From: Phalacrocorax aristotelis
Lineage: Eukaryota > Chordata > Aves > Suliformes > Phalacrocoracidae
Assembly: GCF_949628215.1 (NCBI RefSeq)
Contig: NC_134283.1
Location: forward strand, 24,468,975 to 24,532,974
Direction: 5' to 3'
DNA length: 64,000 nt
Shown: positions 51,394 to 63,588 of the stretch, piece after piece
Layout of the letters: the number at the start of each line of letters is the position of its first letter
Numbering within the stretch: the first letter of the stretch is position 1
Program-made: the position numbers and the translations under genes
Notes under the pieces: generated by a model
What the model was told of the DNA's origin: nothing
Database searches by the model: none
Seen by the model: the letters and a program-made list of their open reading frames with translations, nothing else

Positions 51394-53529
51394 CGGCATC
51401 CCCTCCGCGCCCGGAACGGCGGGGACAGGGGATGCCCGTCCCGGTCCCCGGGTTCGCGCATCCCCTCCCAACCGAGCCGGTGCAGCTCACCGGATCGATG
51501 TGGGACCCTGCCCCCAGGGTGCCTTTGCCCCCCACCCGCGACACAAACTGGTACCAGTTTGCCTTTCCTGGTCAGATGGGCGAAAAGGCAGCAGCTTGTA
51601 AGCAAGCCTGTGGGGTGGAAGCACTTGTTAGGGGAAGTTATGCTCAGAGAAAGGGAGGTGACTGGTGTTTCTAGATGGAGCTGATCAGATCCAGAGAGTT
51701 TCCCCAGCTGGGGAAGATGCCGGTGGTCGTCTCGTAAAGCAGGGGAGGGCCTGATCCCCACCCTGCTGGGAAATGGCTGTGTTCCCACATGTGTGCGATT
51801 CCTGCCTGCAGCTTGTGGCATCAGGCTCATGTAGTTGTTAGGCTTTGATCTGTGACACGAATAAACCCGCCAGGGCTTTGGGCCAACTTTGCAGAGAAGG
51901 TCCTGGCTTTGCGCTGGGGCTGGAAGGTCCCTGGACAGGAGCAGAGGGAGGTTTTCAGGGGGATTGCCTCTTGCTGCTGCAGAATATGGCCTAGGGCTGC
52001 AGAGGAGGAGCAGGTGATGGCACGAGGGTCCTTGCCCTTGGAGGTAATGCAGCAGTTTCAGCCAAATATTATAATGGGGGGCCAGGGGCATTGTTCCAGC
52101 TCTGTGGGCTGGGACCACGCTAAAGTCCCAGGGCGGTTCAGGGAGTGCTGCATCTGCAGCTCTGGGTCAGCACCAGAAAGACCGAGGGTCAGGAGTTCCC
52201 CTTCTCAATGTAAAAGGATGGGGTGGTGTTTCCGCAGTGGAAACGCAGGATGAAGAATTTGACTCTTGGGCTGCAGCTTACAGGGTTAGTGCTCAGAGAG
52301 CAGTGTCAGTGCCCAGCAGCCTAAGAGGGGACAGAGATGGTGACAGGGACAGCCTTCCCCCATGGCTGCGTCTTGCCCTGCCTGCAAGCCAGGGAGGGTG
52401 GCTTTGCTGGCTCTGAAGGAGGATGCTGTTGCAGGAGGGGGAGTGTTGTGAAATGACAGATGATACCAGAGCTGTCCTTCAGGGTCCCTGAGGGCCTCAC
52501 CAGTGGGGAGAGGGGAGAGCCGAGGGTCTTGGCTTCCCCATTCTCTTGCTGTGCGAGCTTGTGGGAGGCTGCCATGTTTACATCCCAGCCCAGCCCAAAA
52601 ATCAAACCTGTGACCTCACCACAGGGAAGGGCAGGGGGTGCCTGGCACACTGCAGAAAGCACCCTAGAGCATTGTGGAGACAGGCCCAGGCACAGTGCAG
52701 CCACTCCACAGGCTTCCCCTGGGAGGGGGGAAGCTGCTCTGCTGTTTGATCCTCCTCACCCGTGCCTTCTATGGTAGCGGCAGCAGTGCTTTGAGTGCTT
52801 GTAATGAATTGCTGTTGGCACCTGGATGGCTCTTTGCTAATGTAAACCCCCTCCAGACCCTCCTGCTCATCACCCAGAGTCGCTGGATCCCTCTGGGGGC
52901 TGTGGCTCATGGAGGGAAGGTGTGGGGGCCTTGCCAGGTTACCCTCCCTAGTGCAAGGGGTGCTGGATCCAGCGGTGGGTAGGAGGTCTGTGCCCCATTC
53001 CCAGCCTCTGCCTGCTCTTCAGCAGCCCCTTTCTTCACCTGGAGCTCTGCTCAGCTCCTGACTTGCTCTTGCTTTATGATCCACCAGATGCTTCATCACT
53101 TCCCATGCTCCAGCTGAGCCTGCTGCCTTACCCAGCAGGCTGGGCAGCACCCAGTGCGGGGCTCAGCTCTACACCAGCACCTAACCTGGGAAATTGGTGC
53201 TGTAGGCTGTTTATGGAGTTGTTTCAGGATATGCTAATAGAGAAGTGCATGTATGCGTGATTTGAGAGGTGATCTGTACCAGGAGCCTTTGCTCTAGCAG
53301 GGCTGTGCTTGCACATAGCTCCTCCTCATTAGTGACTCTTTCCTGACCTTTTGTGCCACCAGAATTTAGGACCTGCACCAAAGTTATCTAGGGTCTAAAT
53401 CCAGCAAAGCCAGCAGAGATGTGTCAGGGATAAACTTGGCTCCAGCTCGCCCGCAGGAATGGGGAGGCCATGGGGTTGGTGGGAGGGAGACTGGATCATT
53501 CCTGACCTGACGCCTGCAAGCTGGCAGCA

Positions 53530-53605
53530 GGAATCCCGCCCGCCCCGTGCACGTAGTCGCGCGGAAGGGGGTGCAGAGTGGGTGCGAAACATAGATCGGG
53601 CCAGC
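53530..53605. promoter_or_regulatory. Small CpG cluster in AFAP1L1 intron 1
   Basis: About nine CpG dinucleotides in 75 bp (CCCGCCCGCCCC, CACGTAGTCGCGCGG). A candidate minor promoter or regulatory element; no start codon with a good donor follows closely. Confidence 0.25.
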
Positions 53606-56600
53606 TGTTAGCATGCCAGGCAAGTGCCGAGCTCTCCCCCGCATTGCAGCCATTCCTTCTGCAGGAAACTCAGCTGCCCGGAGCCACCGCCTGTTCATAG
53701 CCAGGAGTGAGCGGTGAAGTGGGACCTTCCCCTGCCCAGCACATTGCAGGTTCCCTCTGCAGCAGGGGCTGCTGGAGGGGGGAAAGAGCGGGCTGCTGCC
53801 CTTACTGACTGCTGCGGGGGTAGCGTCCTCCAGCCAGAGACTCTGGGGACTGTCCTATCTGCCTGCGCTGTCTGGAAAACTTGCCTCTTTCCCGTGTTTG
53901 CTCTTGACCTGGAAATGCTGCTTTCCGGTGCATATGTGCAGCTCATGCAAGGCTGACACACTGTCTGCTATGGAGCAGCACTGAGTGCCAATGTGCCTGA
54001 AATCCTCTTGCCCACAGCTGGTGGGTGGTTCTTATCCCAGCCGAGGAAAAGTTTAAGGATTTTAAGAAGTTGTCTCATCCCAAATAGTAGGAAGGCATTT
54101 CAGGGGAGGACATGGAGTGAAAATGGAGCTTGAACCAAGATTTGCTTGTTGCTCAGTAGCCAAATAGCTTGCTGGGGACAGGAGATAACTATTTAGAAGA
54201 GCAGAGGCTTGAAGTGGTTTCTGGCATCCCAGGCCCATGTCCTAATCCCTTAACCCTTCGCTACACCAGGTACCTTCTAGTCTGGCACAGCTAAAGCTCT
54301 CTCCAGAGGAACACACATCTCCTCCTGTATATAAGGAACCTTCTTCTAGTGAAAATAAATGGCACAGCTGTCAGTCCTGCAAACTAGCTATTAAATGTCA
54401 CTCTTCCAGGGAAGCAGCAGGACAGTTTAGTTGGAAACCTCCCAAGGAGCTCTGCATTGTCTCTGCCAGCCCTGCCCCACTGTGTGCAAACAAGGGGCTG
54501 ACACCTCCTGCCAGGGCACCTGCAGGATGAATAGAGCAGGTCCTGCCACCCATAGGGAGGGCACCCATGGAGCCACGAACAGCCTGCCGTTCATCACCCT
54601 GCAGTGCTAAAAGCATCAGCATTTGGGGAGCTCAGGTTCCTCTGCAGACACTGTGCTGAGAATCTACAGCCTCCACAGTGGGGAAAGATGAAAATAACTT
54701 CTTTGGCCCTCCCTCCCGCAGGCTCCCCCCACGGCACGACTGCTGCAGCCCCTTCCATTTTTGCTCCTGATATGCCTCCCATTGCATCAAAGGCAGGCTC
54801 TGTGGCAGGCGAGGGAAAACACTGACATTTCGTAACAGTTTGGAATGAAAACAGATCTTTGCTTCAAGGGGTTTCCATGCTCAAAATACCTTTTTTGAAG
54901 TGGGTTTCATGAGCATGCGATCCTGGAAGTGATAGGAGGGAGCTCTGGCAGAGGCTGGTATGCTATGATTGCTGGCAATTAGCAGGAGATATATGAAGAG
55001 CAGCTTTGAAGAATGGCTTTGGCTTTCTTCTGTGTTTTTTTGAACATTAAACCCACTCAACTTGGTGATGGGGGAAAAGCCCCTTTTTGGCTCCTTGTCC
55101 AGTGGTTTCAGCCTCCCATTTTCACGTGGTCCCAGTGTCATTTTACACTTTGGGAAACCAAGGTTGTAAAGGACAGAGCCAGGAATAGAAGTTACATAGG
55201 AACAGGTTTGATAGCTGGCTTTTGTGTCCTGGAGTTAAAAGCCAATGCAGTGAACACTGTACAGAGCCATCATTAATAACCAGAGCAGTTGCATCTTCCC
55301 CTGTGCTTAAGCTTGCCAACTTTCCTGCTGGGATAAACTGGCTTTCCTGCCTCTCCACCCCTGCCCTGCAGGGGTTAACTGGGTAGGAAATGCTGTCGGC
55401 TGGTGGCCTTGCCTCTACACCTGATGCTCCCAGCAGAGCTGGGTAAGGGAAGGAAACGGAAGGGCTGTTCTCAGCTGAGAAAACACGCTTATCCTGCCCT
55501 CCGAGGGTCCTCCGGGGCAGCACGGCCCCGGCCCCTGAACACAGAGACCCGCTGCTGTGCCCTGCCTGCCCTGGCCTGTGAACATCGCTTTCCTGCAGGG
55601 ACAGGGCTGAGGTGGCCACTGAGGGGACAGGGAGGACTTGTGCCCAGCTCAGCTCCCAAGCTCCTGGGCATCGCTGGGGTTGAGGCAGGGCTGCCCATGG
55701 ATGCCTGCCAAAACAGGAGGCTGGCTGCTGGGCACTTGTCTCCCTCCCTCCCGACTCAGTGAGGGTAATTTCCCCCACAGGACGCCTGCGGTTTCTCATC
55801 CCACCACCTCTGAAACGAGGGCTCCTCATTGTGTGATGTGGCTGAAAGTATTTAGGCAAGCAGAGCTGGCTGGTGGCTAATCCACCAGCTCCTTCCTCCA
55901 AACCCCACGCCCTTCCTGCCCATACCCTTGCTGGGTGAGGGTCCCATACCCTCCTCTGCTTTTCAGGGTCCAGGCACAACTGTCTCGTGTCACCCTTCCT
56001 CCTAGAAAGATGTGTCAGCCCTGCCGGCCTCCCCACATCTCACTCCTGCAAGTCAGGTATTGCATCTGAGACATTTTGGATCTTGGCTTCAGGGAAAGGG
56101 GATGTACAGGGACATGGAGAGCAGCCTTTTGGGATGCAGAGATCTTTCCAACGGTGGGGCTGGGGAGTCCATTTTGGAGACTTGGGGGATGAAGGATGAA
56201 CCCAGTCCTGGATAGTAATGTGGCCACGCCTGCCTGGGTGCAGGGCGGTAGGGAGGGCATGCCTGTGGGGGAGCAGTCATCAGCACTGGGGTGCTGAGTC
56301 AGTGAGTTTCCCACCATGGTGCCTTCAATTACCTGTAATTCCTGCTGTCCTGGAGGCTGACGTTTGGTGGAGATGACAGGCTGCTGAGAGGTGAGAGCTT
56401 CAGGTCCCCCCAGCTCCAAGCTGGAGGGGGCACAGGCAGGAAGGTGACACATGGGGAGGCTTTCTGGTGCTCTGCCCATCGCAGGGGTAGGCAAATGGCT
56501 GTGGCACTGGTCCTGGGGCCTTTCCTGGTGTCAGAAGCAAGCCCAGGCCAACCTGCTGCTCCCTGCACTGTCAAGTTTGTTTGGAAAAGGCCAACGCCAA

Positions 56601-56689
56601 AATTTTGGTTGACAAGAATACAGTTTATTCTGAGTTCTGACTAATCCTAACATCTCCCCTCTGCCTGAAGCTTGTTTTTTATACATTAC

Positions 56690-56940
56690 TCAGCAGGTCT
56701 CACCCCTGCCTGACTATTCCTTTAAAAGGCATCCCAAACCTCTCTTTTTCATTCATTATTTAAATGTGTTCTCCAGCCAGCAACCTCTGAGCCCTGCTCC
56801 CAGGCTGGCCCAGCAGAGCATCCTGCCATGTGCCCACTGAGGCTGGCACTGAGTTTTGAAATGTCACCTGGAAACGCTGAATCTGGTCCATGCAGAGCTA
56901 ATTGCATTGATTGAGCTGTGGCTGGAAATAATTTGTACCT
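56690..56940. promoter_or_regulatory. Candidate non-coding conserved block in AFAP1L1 intron 1
   Basis: AT-rich segments CATTCATTATTTAAATG and GCTAATTGCATTGATTGAGC with homeodomain-type cores stand out from the GC-rich surroundings. Function is inferred from composition only. Confidence 0.2.
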
Positions 56941-57319
56941 GGGGTTGGGAGCCCCCTGGCGTTCAGGGGTCCAGGGCAGAGGCTGCCCGTGTGCTGACTG
57001 GGGGCATGAGCAGGGTTACCCAGTAATATCTCACCTGGGTGCTTTTATTTGCTCAGCTTCTTGCTGTGCTCAGCAGTAAGAGAGGGTGATCCACAACCTT
57101 CCCGTCCTCCTCTGGGGTGGGGGCAGCTGTAGTCTTTTCAGATTGGAGGGATAAAGTGTGCTTTTGGTGAGCTAACGCAAACCACTGCAGTCTTCTCCAG
57201 GAGGCAACGAAAGGGCTGCTAAGCTGTCAGTGGAGAGGAAACAGCCCCAGCAGCCACTGGAGAAGGAGTCCTGCTGCAGCACGGGGCACTGGAGCATCCT
57301 TATCTGCCTGGGTCACAGG

Positions 57320-57365
57320 AAGTGTTTGTGGGTGATTTAATCAGCCTGTTAATTATTACCTGTAC
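57320..57365. promoter_or_regulatory. Short AT-rich homeodomain-type motif cluster
   Basis: GTGGGTGATTTAATCAGCC and TGTTAATTATTACC lie next to each other. TTAATTATT resembles HNF1/homeodomain sites. Called by eye. Confidence 0.2.
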
Positions 57366-60300
57366 TGCTTGTATGAAGCTGCTCTGCTTCAATGTGGGCT
57401 GCTGCCAGGCAGGACATACCCTGCAGCCCAACAAGGGCTGCACCAGGGTTTTCTTCCAGCAGTGATACCAGTTCAGAGAGCCTTGCCCCCTCCAAGGCCC
57501 CACGGCTCTGTTGGGGGCTCCCTGGTGAGATGACACCCCTCCAGGAGTCACTGCCCAAGGGGACTGGGGTACTAAGCAGAGCAGGCAGGGTGAGGATGCT
57601 GCAGCCCTCAGAGATTTTCCATCTGCAGCCATGCTTTGAGCATGGGCATGGCCAGGAGAGCCTCAACCCAGCTTGGGGCTTCACTGCAGGGCAGCACCCC
57701 TTCCTCTGGGCCATGCTGCAAGGGTTGTGCTGCCAGCATGGGTCTCGGTGGGAAAGGAACCACCATGATACCCTTGTTCTCCAGTTTCTCCTTTAATCCA
57801 GTTATAGAGAAGAGGCTTGACTGGCCCCACAGCAGTGAGTGATGGTTCCTGCAGTGTGTGAGCTGGCAGGGGCGTGAATGTGGGTGATAATCTTTGCCCT
57901 GTGCAAGCTCTGTCAGCCTGTAATTACACTTCTCTCTAGTCAGCGCTCCTGTTTTTATATGTAAAACTGTGGGGAGGTTGTGAAACTGTCTCTCCTGCAG
58001 CAAAGAGTGCACCGGGTTTGGGGTGTCTGGGGTCCTCTTCCTGCAGCCAATTCCCTTGTGCCCATTCTCTCGTCACTGTCTGGGTGCACTGGGCAGAGCA
58101 CCAGGCCCAGCCATGCGCCGCAGCTCCCCTTGCTCTTCTTGGCTTTTTGCAGGACTCTGAGAAACTGCTTTGGCACAGAGAGCCAGGCTGAAGCAGGAGG
58201 GCTTGGGGAAAATGTGGCTGAGAGGGCAGATCTGCCGCTCAGGCCCGGATTGGACTTGGTGCTCGGCCAGTCTCTGCTGGAGTGGGTGAGCGGCTGAGAG
58301 CCAGGCCATGCAATAAGGCTTTCTGCAGAGCTATTTATACCTGGGAGATGAGCCGCTGCTGTCAAAGGCACTGGGCCAGATGCAGGACCCTTCACATGAG
58401 CACTGCTGAAAGTGGCTGAGCTGGCCATGCTGCTGGGGCTGTGCTGGGAAAGGAATCCCCCACACACCAAAGCTGCTGTCAACATTAGGGCGTGCATCTG
58501 GAGCAGATGGGGCCACAGATGAAGGAGGCTCAGCAAGCACAGCCAGGACAGCCTTCTTGCTATTTAACCTCTCCAGTTGCTCATCACCCCCTCTCCCAGA
58601 GCTGGAGTGGGATGGAGGGGCCCTGGGAACCCTGCAGGGTCCTTCATATAAGGAGAGAAGCCAGTGGGCAACTGTGTCAGGAGGGAGAGATGGCAAGGGA
58701 CCTTCTGCCTTCTTGAGCAAGGAGGTTTCATGGTCATCTCCCAGGACTGATTTTCCAAGGTTATCAGCTAAGGATATTAGTTACTGTAAGGTCATGATGA
58801 TGAGATCCCCAGGGGATGCTCATCCTTGCCCTGCCTGCTGCAGCCTGGCTTGGTGGGGTGCAGGGTGTGCTGTGGGGTGGTGGGGAGGCAGCAGGGAGGT
58901 GCCGGGAGTTTAGGAGACAGGTCAAAAGGTTTGAGCTCACGTTGTGCTCTGCAACCCTCAGGGATGCTGCAGCATCTGAGCTGGGAGCTGCTGCGAGAGC
59001 AGGAACTGCTGCTGGGGTCTTGGGGCTAACAGCAAGGGGGTTAATCATAGCAAGGTGTAGGAAGAGGCACTGGCTGGGCAGTTGGAGAGCCAGGGAGAGT
59101 GGGGGCCTCCCAGCCGTGCGGGAGCCAGCCCCAAGCACTCAGGCTCCTGCTGGCATTGTTGGATGCCGAGTCAGAGGCGCTCCCCCCATCCGCCCAACTC
59201 AAGGGGCCCTTGATTCCAGGGAGGAGATGATTCATATGCATCGAATGGCCCCTTAGCAGATCTTCCACTGTTAGGGGATGTTGTCAGAGCTCAAGTGTGA
59301 TCACTAATGGTTGGCTTTTCTCTAAAAACTCTCCAGGCTGGAGCATGCCAAGTTGCTCTGTAGCTGTACAGACAGCCACCCTGGGAGGAGGAAGTACTTT
59401 CCAGGCCGGCATTCCTGGCCCCACCAGCCCATCCCAGTCATCCCTGTTTGCCCCACAAGCTACTGGTGATGGCTGGCCAGGAAGCTGAGCCTGGCTGGCA
59501 GGGATGCCTTGCTTGCCCCTGCTGCCTCCCTGGGGCTAAGCACTGCCCTTCTTCTGCCTGCTTGGCAGGGCACTCCTCCTGCCCACACCGGAGGAGCGGT
59601 GGCCGCAGGCAGGGTGCAAGTAGGCAGCTGTCTGTCCTCCTGTCTTCTGCACAAAGGAACAATTCTGGGAGCACTGTACCGCCCCCGCCAAGACACTTCC
59701 TCGCCAGCTGCATGCCTGCCTCCTCGCCATCGGAAAGAAACCTCTTTGGGAATGGGAACAGGAACTGCCCCGGGAGCTCAGCAAAGAGCTCAGGGGGCCA
59801 CGGCCTTCCTCAAGGAGCAGTGGCAGGGAAAAGCTGTCCCTGCTGGGCTCAGAGGGGGCTGCCAACACCCACTTCAGGCATCACCCCTCCAGTGATGCCC
59901 ACAGCCCATGCTGGGGCAGGAGGAGGCTGGGGCCAAGCAGCAAGGTATGGAGGCACATCCCAGCACCCGGGTGTCTCTTGCAGGTGGCTCAACATCAGCC
60001 CATGGAGAGGGCAAAGCAGTTTTTCTGCTGCAAGTAACTCCTCCGGCAGCACTGGGTCTGTTTGTCCCTGCAGGGGTCCTCCTGAGACTGGGCCATCTCT
60101 GCTGCCTTCACCAGTTGCTGGGGTAGCCCCTGGTTGTGTCCCCTTCCCTGGCCTACACCCCACATATTTATGGCATCCCAGGAGCTATAAATGTTTGTTT
60201 ACTGCCAGTGGCGGCTCTGAACAACCCTGCACAGGCAGGCAGGCAGAGCGTCCCAGGGCCCTGCCAGTGCTAACAGGAAGGATTTATTTTTGCTTGGTTT

Positions 60301-60547
60301 TTATTTTAGCTACAAACAATGGCTGTCACTCCCAGCATCCGATTTTACTCCCCCACCTCCCTCGCCCCCGGCCTTCACCTGGCGTGGGAGGAAGCATGGC
60401 CAGGGACAGGCGGAGGACCCAAGAGAGCTGTGGCCGTGGGGCTGCCGGCACCTGAGCAGCCATGCGATGGGGGTCCCTGTGCATGTCCCTGCTGCAGCAG
60501 CCTCGCAGCATTTCAGTTCTGTGAAACAGCATCTCCCCTCCCCGGGG

Positions 60548-60717
60548 CTCTCTGTTGGGCTGTGGACCAGCTTTGTCTGGGGTGACAACCCCACACACAT
60601 TGTCTTATCTCTCCCCCTGCAAAAGCTGGGGACTCTCTGTTGGGCTGTGGACAGGCTTTGCTTGGGGTGACAACTCCATGTGCATTGTCTTGTCTCTCCC
60701 CCTGCAAAAGCTGGGTC
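60548..60717. repeat. 85-bp tandem duplication, two copies
   Basis: Copy one runs 60548-60632 and copy two 60633-60717. About ten differences, mostly transitions, leave them near 88% identical. Both contain CTCTCTGTTGGGCTGTGGA and CTCTCCCCCTGCAAAAGCTG. It matches no repeat family known to me. The divergence points to an old local duplication. Confidence 0.9.
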
Positions 60718-60921
60718 TGTACACTGGGAAACTCCTGCTTTGGCTTGGCCGGCGCCTTTTCCTCCTCTCTGCAGGTTGCTGGAACAAGACCTGATTTTTG
60801 CTCTTGTGATGGAGCAGAGGCCAGGGAGGGGGAGATGGGCTCTGCAGCTGCAGGCTGAGCCTGGACCCTTATCTCCACACTGTGGAAGCAGGTCCCTGAG
60901 CAGGGGGAGCACTCGCGGGGT

Positions 60922-60931
60922 CTAAAAATAA
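60922..60931 (+). promoter_or_regulatory. MEF2-consensus site
   Basis: CTAAAAATAA fits YTAWWWWTAR exactly and lies about 200 bp after the tandem duplication in AFAP1L1 intron 1. Confidence 0.35.
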
Positions 60932-63573
60932 AGCAGGCCTGGGTGCAGGGTAGGGAGAGGTATAGGGTGCTGAAGGGGATGCAGCTCTTCTGCCAGCACT
61001 GTGCTTGGTGCTGCTTCTAGGGCAGATTTTAGCAGCAGAAGAAATAGTGCCCCATTGTCCTCAACAGCTGCAGCATTCTGCTGCTGGTCCCCCAGCTCAC
61101 TCCATCCCAGCAGAGCTGCCCTGGGTCCCCTCTGCCCACCCAGCCCAAGTTAGCTAAAGCTAAAGCTGTCTGCTGCTGCGGCTCCTGGCCTTCCCAGGCT
61201 CAGAGACCTTGCTGACATCTCCTCATCAAGCTGCAAATGTGAAGAGGAGTGAGTTTGAGAGAGGGGAAGCTGGCGTCACTCCCTGTCCTGGGAGGCCTGT
61301 GGCCAAAGCCTGAGCCCAGTATAGTGGTGCAATCCTGCAGGATTTTGGTTGCAAGAGAAGCCCCAGAAGAAAGCAGCTGGTGAGAGCCATTTGTCAGAGG
61401 CAGGCACAAGGCTGGAGGTGTCCCACAAGCGAGGGGGTGGCTTGGTGGGTGGGGGATGCAGGGTCCCTTTTCAGCTGTGTCACCTGCTGAGCACCTGTGG
61501 CCACTCTTATGTCCTGCCACCTTCCCCCAGCAGCCCTTTGATATCTTGCCACCACCTCCATCCCCAGGCTCCACAGTTTCACACTGCAGTTTCACAAGAG
61601 CTCCCAAGGGCAGTGGTATTCACCGACACCAGTGCCCATGTGCCCACCCCCGGCACATGAGCCCAGTCCCCTGCCTGCTGTGGTGCAGGCACAAATGCAG
61701 GCTGGTGTGGGATCTGTGCTTGCTCCTGCTGGCTATTGCAGAAGTAATGTGCCAGTCCTTGCTCGCTGGGTGACCTCAGGTCTGTCACATCAGCACCCGC
61801 TGCCCTCCACACAGCAACCCTGGAGCAATCTCCCCTTGCTTCCTGCAGCCACCCCATTAGCCTTATTTAGGCTGGGATCCTAACAAGCGAAGGAAATTAA
61901 TTCCTTCCCTTCCTCAGCTCAGTGGGCGACGCACCCTCCCGGGATCACAGGCCTCTTTGACTGCCCCCCCACCCCCAGCCTCGCCTTGTATTTCGGAGGA
62001 TGTTTAACAAGGGAGATGGAGAGGACAGCTCAGCTGGGGGGAAACAAAGGCGCCTTCAGTGCTCACCCTGTGCTGTGCTTCGTGCGCCCCGGCTCAGAGC
62101 TGGCACTTGGGGCGTTGCTGATGAGCTCACCCGCCTGCCATGCCAGGAGACAAACCTTGCTTATCAGCCACTCTTGCTTCTCCTATGCAGGGGCGTCTCC
62201 TCGCTGCCCTCGCCATGCACACTGCCTGCTTTGTCACTGTTAATAAAAACCCGCTTGCCCTTTTGCCTTTGATTGGTCCAAAGGCTTGACACAAGAGCTG
62301 GTGGCTGTGATGGGAGATGTCATACACACAATGGGATGAGGATGCTGGTAAGCACCATGGCCTAGGCTTTGGTGTGCTGTAGGAAGCTGAGGTAGGGTGT
62401 GTGCATGGTCCCCATCTCCTCTGTGGGAACTCATGGCTGGCTGAGAGCCTGCTGAGCTGGGGCAGCAGGAAGATGGGTAAGTGTCCCCTTAGATGCTTGC
62501 AGGTCCTGGGTGGACAGGGGAGTATCTTGCTTTTTGTCCCAGCTAATTCCTTGCTAGCCCCATGCCCCACCAAGCCCTGCAGCTGTATCCTGGGCAAGGC
62601 AGGGGAGAGGATGTCTCACTTAGAGACCACAACTGCATTGTTGAGGAGAAGCCTGCTGCCATCCTAACTCTGCAGTGCTCTGTAAACACCCCAGGGAGGA
62701 TCTACCTTTCTTTCCTCCCTTCCTGTCTCTGTGGAGGGACAATGAGAGGGCCATGAAGGCTGAGTGCTTACCCTTGCTCATCACACACGTGAGGCTCTTG
62801 CATAGCTGGAGCGTGTCCCTGCCCTGGGAGTTGCGTGTTGGAGGGGAGCAGTGAGCAGAGCATCAGCAGAACCTGGGTTCTGTGGCTGCCTGTCTGCTGG
62901 GGGGGTGTTTTTCTAGCTCAGGGAGCAGGAGCCCTGTTCCCCCTGTGGTTGTCCTCTCCTTCCCCAAGGGCTGGGGGATGCTGCCAGCTCACCAGGCTTG
63001 CTTGCCCCTTCTGGACCTGTGCTAAGGCATCTCCCCCTGCCTGTGGGCTACCTGTCCTGGTTTGACAAGGATGGGTGCTGGCAAAGCCACCCGTGCCAAA
63101 AGGGCTGTGGCTGCTGTTTAGCTTGGCGCTGGGGAGGGAGGAGGAAGCAGAAGGTCTGTGGAGATAGAAGCCCATTGGCATGGGTAGCAGGAAGAGGCTC
63201 GTGAGCAGCATCCTGCCTTGTGTCATGGGGAGGTGGTAATTTTCTGCCGGGCATGCTGTCTCCTTGCCTAAGGGCTTATCTTGACTGGCCGCTGATCCGC
63301 ATCAACGCACTAGTGTTGGGTTCCCCTTCAGCCGAAAAGTTTTGAAACAGCAGTTGATTTTACTGCGGTGTCCCTGCTTTGGGCAGCAGGCCAGCCTGGT
63401 CCCGGAGGACTCACTCTGCTCTGGACTGTGGCTCATGGGGGTGGAAGGTGGGCACCCAAAATCCTGGGTCAAACCTATAGCAGACCAGTTTTGATGGGTG
63501 TTGGGCAGAGTGGATGCAGTGTTTGGACAGGGACCAGCAGAAGCTTATTAAAGGACATGAGTAACAAGGATCT

Positions 63574-63588
63574 CAGCAGCAGCAGCAG
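63574..63588 (+). repeat. (CAG)5 microsatellite
   Basis: Five perfect CAG units in non-coding sequence. Confidence 0.85.

Larger units (their letters stand above)
51040..51545 (+). promoter_or_regulatory. AFAP1L1: CpG island promoter of AFAP1L1
   Basis: The densest run of CpG in the window, roughly 500 bp. It contains a GC box GGGGCGGG at 51218-51225 and an inverted CCAAT box (ATTGG) at 51233-51237, about 105 bp before the ATG. There is no TATA box. This is a typical broad housekeeping-style promoter; the transcription start is likely between about 51250 and 51320 (inference). Confidence 0.8.

Noticed and set aside
50683..51601. Long overlapping open frames on both strands over the CpG island
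   Set aside because: A known side effect of GC-rich, stop-poor DNA; the only supported coding piece is the 16 nt from 51341.
55143..56036. 297-residue open frame on the - strand
   Set aside because: No recognisable family, no promoter or poly(A) context, composition like its GC-rich surroundings.
59448..60455. 335-residue open frame on the + strand in AFAP1L1 intron 1
   Set aside because: No recognisable domain, low-complexity Gly/Ser/Pro composition, no splice or promoter context; long chance frames are expected in GC-rich DNA.
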